Below, piece after piece: positions 46,501-58,500 of a stretch of DNA of 64,000 nt (the stretch's first letter is position 1; each line of letters starts with the position of its first letter). The notes beneath the pieces are model-generated. The model made no database searches and had not been told where the DNA came from. It worked only from the letters and a program-made list of their open reading frames with translations. The DNA is from Archilochus colubris (Eukaryota; Chordata; Aves; Apodiformes; Trochilidae), in assembly GCA_023079485.1 (NCBI GenBank), contig CM041090.1, forward strand, positions 39,932,874-39,996,873, written 5' to 3'. The translations under genes and the position numbers were made by a program.

Positions 46501-49500
46501 ATGAGAGAGCAAGGGCATTCATTAGCTTAGAAAGCACCACCACCAGAAGCAATGAAGGACCTCTTCAGTTCACTCCTAGCCCTCTTCTCCAGGAAAAATG
46601 CTTCTCTCCTTTATTTGCTTCCTCTCCCTTCAGTTTTGTGGCTTCACCAATCTCAGCTGGAATTCACTCACAAATTACAGACACATCCCCAACCCCCACA
46701 GGGTCAATCCTGACCAGCTCCCAATGGATTTGGGCTTGGCACAACCATCCTGCAGCTTCTGCTAACCCAGGAGCTGAAGGTTGCCCTTGGCAGCCATCAC
46801 TGCCCAGTCCCACACTTCCCATGAACTGGGGGAATTCTTGTCTTTGGGACACAGGGATGAAGAGAGGAAGGGGATGGCAGTGGGGAACCCCTGAGATCAC
46901 AGACCCAGTAGCTAAAACAGGCACCAAACTGACAGATCTGTGCTTTACACAGCCAGCATTTCCAGTTTTCAAGGCTGAAATGTTTTGGTTTTTACACCAA
47001 GATTCAGGGGGGGGATGGAAAGTGCATTAGATTGCATATAAACCTCAAAATAAGTTCACTGCCTAAGCAAGCTGAATATAAATAACCTCCTTAAAGCACA
47101 CTAAAAGGCACCCTTTAGTTATCATCCAACCCCATAAGTGACAAAGGAGCTGATTAGGAAAGGCAAATGACTATTTCTATTTTTAAAAAGAAAGAAGTCT
47201 AAAGAAAACACACAGAATGTGTTTGAGGGTTTACGAAAGCATCATTTCTCAATTTTGTGGGTTGGTTCCAGTACCCAAAAGGAACAAATATGCTCAGTTT
47301 TGAGCATGTGTTTTCTGATCCTTCTTAAAAAAAAAAAAAAAAAAAAAAAAAGGCACTGTTGCTAGGTGGAAGTGGCTGGGAGACTTTCTTTTTTTAATCT
47401 GAGAGCTATTTTAAGCTGGGTTTTTAGGCTTCTAGGGAGACAGCTTTTTTTTCCCCCCCCCTCAAAAAAAAAAAATTAGGAAAAGAGGCTTGGGGAGGGA
47501 GATAAAGTGTTCTAATTCCAGCCCCTGCCAATGGCTACCTGTCAAGAGCACTATCTAGACAATTAGTGTATTTTTACTAATGAAGGCTTAATTACAGGTT
47601 TATTAGGACTGTTTTTTCACACTTCTCTTCAGAATACAGCAATGGATATTCCAGAGGAAGCCTGCTTAGGTTTGCACACTGAGCCACAGGGATTGTGCAA
47701 GTTAAGGCTAAAAAGCAATTAAATCCAACTATCCCAGGGCACATCTAATGCCACCTGGTCCAGGAGGGCTGGCCAGTGTTACCAGCCACAAAATGGCACA
47801 GCCAAAACCCTGGATGTACTGGATTGGATTCTACACCTGGATGTCCTGGGCTGCATCCCCAGCAGGTGAGGGAGGGGATTGTCCCTCTCTGCTCTGCTTT
47901 GGGGAGAAACCCTTGCAGGGTTGGGTCCAAACTGCTGGAGTGAGTCCAGGAGGCCATGGAGATGATCCCAGGACTGGAGCAGCTCTGATCTGGAGCCAGG
48001 CTGAGATTAGTCTGGAGAAGAGAAGGGTTCATAGATACCTTAGAGCATCTTCCAGTGCCTGAAGGGGCTCCAGGAAAGCTGGGGAGGCCAAGGGGGAATG
48101 GTTTCAAGTTGACAGAGGGAAGACTTAAAGATGAGGTAGAAGTTCTTTCCTGTGTGGGTGGTGAGACACACAGGTAGGGGGGGTTGGTACTACATGATCT
48201 CAAAGGTCCTTCCCAATCCAAGCCATTCTCTGATAAGCCATAAAGGCAGAGAGCAAACAGTCTGGCATTGATTTGAGGAAGGCTTTTCTCCAGCTGGCTG
48301 CAGACAGGGACACAGAGCACCCAGCTGTCACCATCACTGGTTGGCCTCCAACACAGGAGAGGGGCCAGCAGACCCATTCCCAGGAAACCAACCCACAGGG
48401 CTGGGAAACATCCCTGGTCTCACAAGCCCAGCTGCATCTCTGGCTCAGACACTGAGCCTACAACACAAGGCCTGATCAGCACCCAGGGGTGATCAGCCTG
48501 GAAAAGCCATTTCATTCACCTCGAGTCCTGTGTCCAGTTCTGGGCCTCTCAGCTCAGGAAGGAGATTGAGGTGCTGGAGCAGGTCCAAAGGAGGCAACTG
48601 GGCTGGTGAAGGGACTCGAGCACAGACCCTATGAGGAGGGGCTGAGGGAGCTGGGGGTGTTGAGGCTGGGGAAGAGGAGGCTCAGGGGAGACCTCATCAC
48701 TCTCTACAACTCCCTGAAAGGAGGTTGGAGCCAGGGGGGGGTTGGGCTCTTTTCCCAGGCAACTCTCAGCAAGACAAGAGGGCAGGGTCTCAAGTTGTGC
48801 CAGGGGAGGTTTAGGTTGGAGATGAGAAAGAATTTCTTTCTGGAGAGGGTGATCAGGCATTGGAATGGGCTGCCCAGGGAAGTAGTGGATTCTCCGTGTC
48901 TGGAGATATTTCCAAAGAGCCTGGATGTGGCACTGAGTGCCATGGGCTGGGAACTGCAGTGGGAGTGGATCAAGGGTTGGACTTGATGATCTCTGAGGTC
49001 CCTTCCAACCCAGCCAATTCTATGATTCTGTGATTGCAAAGGCAATGGCTTTTCTACTGTACTCCTTAGAGGGCTCCTAAGTTCCCTCTCACTGATGAAG
49101 CTACTTACTTTCTGTAGCTAAAAGGAGCCATTATAAATTATTTGTCCTACCAGCAAGTGCTCCTCTCCCTCCCTGTCCTCAAACGACAGCGTTTCCTTCC
49201 ACTCCATCCATCCAAAGAAAATAGGTAAGGAGTTCTATTGACACCACTTAACTGTGTAAAACGTGCTGGGAAGGCATCTGCTTTAACCTCCCCCTTCCCA
49301 ACTGCCTCCTGGAAAGCTGTTCTGGAGCTATTTAGAAGCTGGTGGTAAAGATGTTGAAGCCCAGTTACCAATCCACACCTCAGGCTTTAGCCTCCCCCTT
49401 CCCAACTGCCTTCTGGAAAGCTGTTCTGGAGCTATTTAGAAGCTGGTGGGAAAGATGTGGAAAGCCCAGTTACCAATCCACACCTCAGGCACTGGTAAGG

Positions 49501-52500
49501 GTGGTGTCTTTTTTAGGGCCAGCACCCAGCCAAGCACCTACACAACCAGCCCAGCAACCACCCATGCTTATGGTGGTGGCCCATGGGCTGAGTTACCTGC
49601 ACACATGAAAAGAAGCCATCCCAAACAGCCCACCCAATTCCAGACCCTGCTAAACTACAATGTCATTACTGGAGGATAAAAAAATCACCATGGAGAAGTC
49701 ACCCACAGCATCATCAGGCAGTGCTCAAGCCTGCTGCTCAGCAAGACTCAGGCTAGGAAGGTTTTGGTGCTGGACTACAAAGAGGTCAATACAAATCCCC
49801 AGGAATCAAGACTTCAAGTTCTGACACCTCCCAGTGGCTCAGGACAGGCTCTTGGCACTTCAAGACACTTAAGTGCCTTCTTCGTCTGGCATTACAGATG
49901 TCAGCAAGTGCCAGCCCAACAGTCAGGATTTTTTAAGCTCATTTAGTGATCAGGATGGTTTTCAGCTTCCCTTCTTGAAGGGCTAAGTCTGGGGATGTTC
50001 CCACTTTTGCCCAAACCAAACCAGCCCCCCACTGGAAGCCCACAGTTCATGCCCAGAATCTCTCCCCTTTCTTAGGAAATTTAATCTGTGGGAAAGAGGT
50101 CACAGTCCAGATGAGAGCAGAACTCCCAATGCAACCTTGGGACACCACCCTGACATGTTTGAGGAGAGGGGGTTTCCTCATTCCTCAATTTACCATCAGC
50201 AGCACACCTCCTGTTCCTCTGCTGCAACCCACTCCCCAAAGTTCATACTTGGCATGAGATTTGTGCTGCCCCCAAGCATGGGCTCAGGAAAGAACACTCA
50301 CAGAGTCTGTGCAAACATCACTGTTCTCAATAACATTGGCATCCCCGATGACTTTCCCAATTTCTCTCTCCAGAGATGCCAAAGACTCCTGGGCCTGTAG
50401 GAGAGAAAAAAAAAAAAGGAGACAAAACAATTAGCAAAGGCTGAGAAGCAAACCCCCATCTCTCCAAGAGCACTGGAGATACAGGAAATGAGTGTTCAGA
50501 GGGAACTCTGTTTTATGCCAGATGTGCTCAGGGGACCACAACATTTGCCAGGATTGACATCTCTCTGTACCATCAGCACATCCTATGTCAGCCTGAGAGC
50601 AATTCCACAGGGAAGCTTTAATAGTCTCATGCCAAGTTATCATCAGGTAAAAATCATGCAGCAGATTTTTTGTTTGTGTGTGCAACAGCAGTGCAGGCAG
50701 GTCTCCAAAAGCCTAATTACAGACCTGCTTTTACACACAATATATTATGAGGAGCAGCCAGCAGCACAGCTCACTTCACACATCAACATCCAAGCTAAGT
50801 GTCCTGGGCAAAACATTTCTAACACCTTATTGCAGCAGGTCTGCTTGATTTTCTCATCTCCTAGCAGTGCTTTCATGAGCTATCTCAGGACAAGAGTTGC
50901 CCCACCAAGAGGTCCCCCCACTACTGTCCTGCAAGAGCACAGCTTGATTTCCATACTGTAGATCCCCAGCAGAAGGAATAAGGTGTTACACAGCCTAGAG
51001 ACAGAGCTCAGCTACTCTGCTGGCTTTTCTTGTCTCCATTCATCAGTTCTCCCATGAGAGGGTTTTTTTCTGGGATGACAGGCAGCACTGAGACCTCTCA
51101 CACTTATTTCTCAATTCAACCCTTCTTGCAAGAGCACCCACTGAGGATGAGCAGAGGTAACCCTGTCCCATCAACCTTTTATATAGTTACCCTTAAAGAT
51201 TTGCAGTCTCCTGGGTTACAGACAATTTGTAACCACTGCAAAGGGGCAGCTGGCTCATAAACCAACTTGTAACCCACTGCCATTTGCAAGGAGATTTAAA
51301 GCTTCAGGCTGTGGCATGGGTGTAGAGCTGCAGGGTGGGCTTTTTGTGAGGCTGGGTTTCTTGAAATAAAGAATTATTTGTCAGCCCCCAACCACCACTT
51401 GTTCCCATCAGCATGAAATTACCATGAACAAGAGACTCTTTCAAGGATAACTAAACTGAGCTGTTAGATGCATTTTTATCATTTCAGAAGGTTTTCAGGT
51501 ATCTTCTATGAGCTCTTAAACCCACAATCACCTGGGGAGCCAGTGAGCAAAGTAAGACACCCAAGGCACTCCACCAGGCAGGCAGTCTGCTCAAGCTGCT
51601 CAAATCACCACATTTTCCAGCACTAGAAAACTACATTTCTTGAGGGTTTCAGTAACATTTAGACCTCCAAGTGTCTTAAGAGTCACTGCTTACCTTGGGG
51701 AAGTCTCCAGCCACCTTCTGTCTCTCGTTCTGATCAATTTTGAGTTTTGAGAGTGTTTCGTTCAGCTGCGTTTTCAGCTGCAAGGGAACAACAAAGAAAA
51801 TTGGGTTCCCTCATGCACACACAGACACAGATTGCATCTCTCTGTCCCAGGGATTAACCCAGTGCACACTGACTGCACAGGGAGTAAGGATTACTAACAA
51901 TTCTTGCACACACTGGATTAGTTAATATGGATGATGAGGTTTACAGGGACAGTCAAGGAAGAGAGACTCCATCTGTAAAGAGAAATGTAAAGAAGGGAAA
52001 GTACAGAAGAAAAGACAGGGTTGGGCATCAGCTTCATTCCAAGTGATTGCAACTTTTAAATTATGTTGTCAGTGGGAATCTTTGCAACACTGACAGTGGG
52101 TAAGACTCTCCAGCACCCTTATCACAAAAGTCAGCCCAGGCTTCAACTTAATTCACAGCAAATATGCAAAAATGTAGATTGTCATCTTCCTAATTCAGGC
52201 TAAACAGTCATTTTGCTAAAACTAAAAGGCTCTACTTGTCATCTTAATAAAGCCCCAATTACTGTAACTATGTTGACTTAACCAGTCTGTTAATGTCACA
52301 TCAAGGCATGACTCACTGACAGGCATGTATTAAATTGTCAATTGTGTTTAGACTCAATTAAAAAAACTTAAACTCTCTCAGTCAAGAGGGATATAACTAG
52401 TTTTGTACTTCATACTGGCTGCCCTTAAACTATAGCCTTCCAAGAGATATAAACATTTAAAAAATAAATTAAAAAAAAAAATCTTTCAATTGGTCTTCAC

Positions 52501-55500
52501 CACAGAACATAGAACCAGCCACAGCACTTAAAGCTTGAGCCTCAACCAGGAGCGCTCAAGAGAAGCTCAAGTGCCAATCCTGTTGGATTTGTGCCTCTGA
52601 AGTGTGCTGTGCTAATGTTCACTGCTCTTTCTGTCAATCTTCTTAGGAGCCAGCAGGGAATTAAAGTGAACAATAGGCTACTGAGAGCCCTGAATTCCCA
52701 CCAATTACAAATCCACATGTGATGTTGTCTCACCCTTGGAAGGTTTCCCCCTTTGGAGGGCCCTGCACTGGTGGATGCTGTTTTTCTACATTTGGGGGAA
52801 GCACTGTTCAGCTCCTTAGCAGGTTCAGCTTCTCTCCTTATAAACTATGGGGAAACACACTTTGAAATCTCATCATTTCTATTTCTCAGCCTCCTGCCTA
52901 CTGCAAAAAAAAACCTCAAAAAAACCCCACCTCTCCTATACACTGGACAGCATTCCTGAGCTATGTGGATGGAGGCAGCTGTTTACCACCTTCTCACACT
53001 CCTACCAGAACAGAATCATCAGATTGCAGAGCCAAGCTGAGCAGGGAGCTCAGCCTTAAGCTGTTGTTGTTACAGACATAATAGACTGTTGCCTCTTGTA
53101 TTCAAGAAGTTGGCATTTAGATATACATTCAATTCCCATTTCCCCTGCTTTCAAAATGAGAGGCTGGGGTTGCTGAGGCAGGATGCTAATCAGTGCTGTA
53201 CTAGACTTGCCAAGCATACTATTAACTTAAGCAGATTGTTACTGCAGTGTTGTTTTTTGGGGTGGTTTTTTTTTCTTTAAATCAACTAATTTAACTGAGC
53301 AGCACTCTGGTAAAATCAGCAGCTCAGCCTGCAGTGACAGGTTGTGCCATCAGCTACTCCAAAACCATGGTGACAGAGACAACCTGTCCCAGTTCTGGCT
53401 CAAGCAGGGGTCAAACACAAGGAGAGGAAGGATCTGACTGCTCTTGGAGCCTTAAACACATCACTGAGATAAGGGAGAAGTGAAAAGGCTCAAACTGGAG
53501 AACCATGCATCTTTGGGTCTACAGGTGTGGCCTCAGTTCATCCAACTCCTTGAGAAAACATGGGAAAGGAGCAGCACTGGCTGGAAAGCACTGCTAGCCA
53601 AACATGCTGTAATACCATGCACACATCAAGCCAGCACAGCTATCCAGCAGGATGCCAAGTGCTGAATAATTGGATGCTCTGAATTCACCTAACATTGGTT
53701 TTGGCCAATTTCTGTACGTGGAGAGGAGGATGGAAAAGGCTCTGCACAGTCAGAGTACCACAGCTGCATCCACAAAAAGTTTGGGGGAAAAAAACCCACA
53801 ACCAGAGAATAATTCTCAAGTTAAACCCATGACAGGATGACTTTTGTTGCCCCAAGAATGTTACATTTGCTGTTGTGCAAGTCTAAACTGTAAAAGATTG
53901 ACTCTCAAGAAGTTTCATGAATGAAAGTCTTGCAGACTTTGGAAAAAAAAAAGTCTTAAGAACCAGACATGCTATTGTTAGGAGCAGAGAAAGAGACAAA
54001 TTGTAAAAGTCAGACTACATAAATGATTGCAATGGACAAAAATATCAAGCTGAAGAGGTTAGCAGAACAGACAGGATTTGAAATAAGTCTCCGCTTCATA
54101 AGTTGCTGGGAGCCCAGTTTGTGCCCCATGGAGAGCAAGCTTCTTACCAAATTTAACTCTTCATTCTGTCTTACTGCTTCAGAATATGAATCATCAAGTT
54201 TTTTCTGCAATTCAGTCAACAGATCTTTGAGCTGAAATGAAGTTTAGAGTTTTAGGATTTGTCTCCTTAGGATGCCCACTTTTCTTCTGCTCAGTTATTA
54301 GTGTGGTGCTCTACCCTAAGGTCACAAGCATACAAACCCCTCAGCCACAGGGGCTAAGCATTAGGTTAGTTTGCCAGCCAACTGGTAGCCAAAAAAAAAA
54401 ACAGAACAAGAACAATTTGGTTAATTGTGTTTACCTCTCTGACTTCTGAAACATAAGTAGATCGTTCTATTTCTGCCTTTTCTAGTTCACTTTCCAAATG
54501 TTCTCTCTCTTTTTTAAGCTAGAAACAGAAAATCAGAGTTAAAACAGATGTTTTCAGTGTCTTCTTGCAGTATCATTTTCTTATTATTGGCTATTAATTT
54601 CTATCAAATACTCAGTGACATTTAGAGAGCATTTCAAATCCAGCAATTGCACAGCACGGATTTAAACTGTTTACATTTTAAAAAGGTAACAAGAAAAAAA
54701 AAAATAATCAAGCCCAAGATTGACAACAAGCAGTAAACTGCTCAGTCACACAAGGAAAGAGCCCTGGTGGGTGAGTACAGAAGTGAAAAATAGGACAATG
54801 TGCAGTACCCAGCTTTTCTGTTTCTTAAAAACACCACCCAAAAGATCCAGTTGAAACTGTCACAGACTGCACTACTTGCAAGAGAGAAGTCCTAGCAAAG
54901 TTCAGACTTAAAGCATAAGCCTAAATCACACTAATAGAAAGCTTTAAAGAAGAAAAACAAACCAAAAAAACACCTGTACATACAGTTTCAACTTCTTTGA
55001 TTTCTTCCTTTAACCTCTCTACCTCATGCTCCAAAGAAACGACTGAAGAACGCATCTGCAGTTTGCAAGAAAAATAAAAATACATCATTTAGTTGGGTTA
55101 GGCTAAGCCAAACTCTTCATACACAGAGCTGTGCTTCTGTGATTTAAAAATACTAAGGATGAAACCACAGGGTTTGAGAATATACTAAGATGCTTGCTCA
55201 AATAATTCCATGTACTGAGTCTCCAGAGCACTTTCCCCACCTTCTCCCAATATAAGAAACAGTGACAGAGCCCAGGTGCCCAAAAAATCTGGAATATAAC
55301 AACCAAGCCACTTGTCCATTATCCATGGTAAGGGAATAGCTTTCCTAGAGAGTGAAGACTGTCTCTATCCATGTAGAAGTAGCCAAATCCAGCACATTTA
55401 GCCTTATTTAGGTTGTGTAAGTGCAACAGATGGCTGCACATCTATAGATCAAGCTCTTGCAGCCTTTCATATGCCACTCATACAAGATTTTTATAAATCA

Positions 55501-58500
55501 TCTAACTGTTTGCTTCAGGCTCATAACCCAGCATTCAAATTCACTTTGGAAATAATTTCTTGTGGAAAAAAAAAAAAAAGAAACCAGTTTGACCTACTTT
55601 AACTCTAGATTAGGAAAGCAACATAAAAGCCTTTTTTCTTACCACTTCTGCTAGCAACAGTCTTCCTAAAAAGGAAAGCTCTTGCAGGTGATTTCAAGTG
55701 TAATTAGTTGATCATGATGGATTAAGTGGTATTTTAACAGCTTCCAAAAAAAATTGTTACAATTATGTGATACTTAAATTTTAGCAGAGTCTGTATCTGC
55801 TCACAACTGGACTTTGGAAAACAACAAAAAAAACCAAAACAGGTGCTCAACAGAAATACAATCTGAGCTGCCAGAATCAGAAAAACATATATTCTGGGTA
55901 CATTAATGGGACACATATACATTCCTGAATCCCTTGGGTTCCTGTCTCATCAGCATTCAGGTAACTTTGCCACTTGGCTGCCTCCTGTATCACCTGCAAG
56001 GACTGTGACAGACTTGCCATAGTGGTCATAGACCTTATTTATACCTGTGCTGTTCATTTGTCCTTCTGCTCTTAAGAGGGCACCAGAAATAACCAGACAC
56101 CAACAATTTCTCCACTTTTTAGGTTGTCTTTTTTTTTAAAGAATGCAAAGATGTTCCTCGAAAAAATAAAAATCCCTCTTAGCACAAAGCTAAGCATCAG
56201 AGCACCAAAAATCCTCTCGTTACAAGAAGGGTAAATTCCTATAATGCTGGCTGCATTTTTCATCCTCTGGTGACATACACATCAAACCAGGCAGCTCCAC
56301 ACCTCCCTTCCCAGAGCTCAAACACCCTCTGCCACTTCAAGCAGAAACCGCTTGGCTGCTGCTGCAAAAAAGCAGCTCCTCAGAAATACCTGTTTAAGTT
56401 CCTTCTGTGATTCCTCAACTTTTATCTTCCATTTGCTTTCCTCTTCTTCCACACTCCTCTGTAGCCTTTGTAAAATCCCCTCCTAAGAAGAAAAGAGGGT
56501 TTGAAAGCTTGCAGCAGGAGCAAGGCAGCTCCCAACATCCCAGGGCAGAGGGGAGCGGGCACCCCGCTTACCGTCTCTGCCAGGACTGATTTGTATTTCT
56601 CACACTCCAGCTGCAGCAGTATGTGCATTTCCTCAGCTTCCTTCAGCTTCTGCTCCATAGCCTGGCAAAGGAGAAAAAGGACCAAAAGAGTCTCAGATGA
56701 TGGACTTGAGTCAGCTTTTCATCTCAAAGCACAATGGCACCATTCACACTGCCAGGGCTTTCTTCCTCGACCCCATGTGAAGACAGAATTGCAAGTGCAA
56801 TGTTCACCTGCAGCTCACACCACTCAATGCCAACCTTTACATGAGTAAACTCAAAGAGTTACCAGGAAACTAACTAATTAATTGTAAAAGGGACCTTGGA
56901 TTTTGGATGTTGTGAAAACATCCACAAGGTCCTTTTCAGAGGTACAAACACACTTTTGATTTACAAGATGCAAACACCTATGAAACAGTTTTCTTAGTCA
57001 CCTGCTCATCTACACCACTTCACAACCCAGTGTCAAATTCCTAACATTTTTACCAGAAAATATCCCATGGCACACACAGTGAAGCTGTCCATGGTTTTGC
57101 CCTTACCTTGACGTCTTCAGATCCTGATGCTTCTCTCAAATATTCTTTTGCCATCTTCTCAAATCCACATATCCACTCGCTATGGCTCTGCTGGGAAATA
57201 TCTTCAGTTAAAGCTAAGAATAACCTCAATAAATTTCTCTTCAGGACATTTGCCTCCCCAACTGCAGGCTTAGGGAGCAGTGTTACAATCCCTGAGCTCC
57301 CCGGAGCCAGCACACAGCCTGGCAGCACAGCCAGTGGGCAGCAATCCAGGAGCACGAGGTTATTAGGAGTGAGACACAGCTCATGGAGGCTTGGGAGTGC
57401 CAAAATACAACTGGGTGACAGAGGGCTCCCTGCAAGTATCAGGGCTCTACAAGAAGGATTTGAAGACTTAAAGGAATGGGGTTTTTTCCAGAATCCCTGA
57501 GCAGCTGAAGTACATACTTGCTACGTAATTCTAGGGACCTCAGTAGAAAGACTGAAACCTTACAGAACCAGTCTTTTTAAAGACTAATTCTAGGTCAGAC
57601 TAACTTTAGCACACGTGAGAATACTTTTCAATATGAATATTCAAAACCTCTAGATGCTTCAAATCAAATGCAGACCCCGTTTTTCCATCCTCACTTCACA
57701 TTAGTCTAAATCTAAAAACACATCAACCTGCAGACTTCCTCTGCAAACAACTGAAAGTCACCAGGAATATAAAACTGGACATAGGTGGCTTTCAGAAGGA
57801 ACTTTGGGAACAAAACAAACCCTCCTGAATTGTATTAACTGGCACTGGAAGGGGCAGCCAGCCCTTATCTGCACAGCAGCCAGGGATGATCCATCTCCAT
57901 CATGCCAGACAGGGAGCAAACACAGAGCAAACCTTATCCACCCCTGCAAATTTACTGTTAGACATAAGATACCACAGGCAGATGAAAGAGATGCTAGAGT
58001 AGCAAGGGGAAAAAACAAGATTACAATCTTTATTTTTTGTTTAACATCTTCTTTTTTTGAAGTAACCATCTGCAGCTTTGCCTCTTTGATTCTGGAAGGT
58101 GTTACCAGAAGACACTCCCATCCCAACACAAAAACCTTGGAGCTGTGGGGAAAAGTTCTGGACTGCCCAGCATGGTAGGATCAGAATTCCCTGGTCCCCA
58201 GCCATCAAGTGGGAAAAGCCACTTCTCTTACCATGTTAGAAGGAAGAGAGACTTTAGGAAACAGCTTCTGGAGTAGTTTACGTGTCTCCACCTCGGCAGC
58301 TTCCAAATGCTGCTGCTTCTCCTGAAACAAGAGAAGGGCTCAGGTGAAACTGGGCAACCCCACAGACCTGGCAAGAGCCTCTTCTATGCCTAGAGCCACT
58401 TATTTAACCCAGAAAGTCCTCTTTCTAGGTACTACAGCCTCTAAAACTGACAGTAAATTGCTTTAAAAAATTACTTCAGAATTTGGCCTTCACATTTGTT

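Larger units (their letters stand above)
44394..50301 (-). other. KTN1: Largest KTN1 intron in the window
   Basis: This 5.9-kb intron holds three CR1 fragments (45,115-45,625; 47,835-48,235; 48,522-49,035), all antisense to KTN1, and a 104-bp tandem duplication (49,282-49,490). It also holds two AT-rich, homeodomain-motif-rich blocks (about 46,330-46,520 and 47,500-47,665) that look like non-coding elements, and a poly(A) run near 47,327-47,351. Confidence 0.75.
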
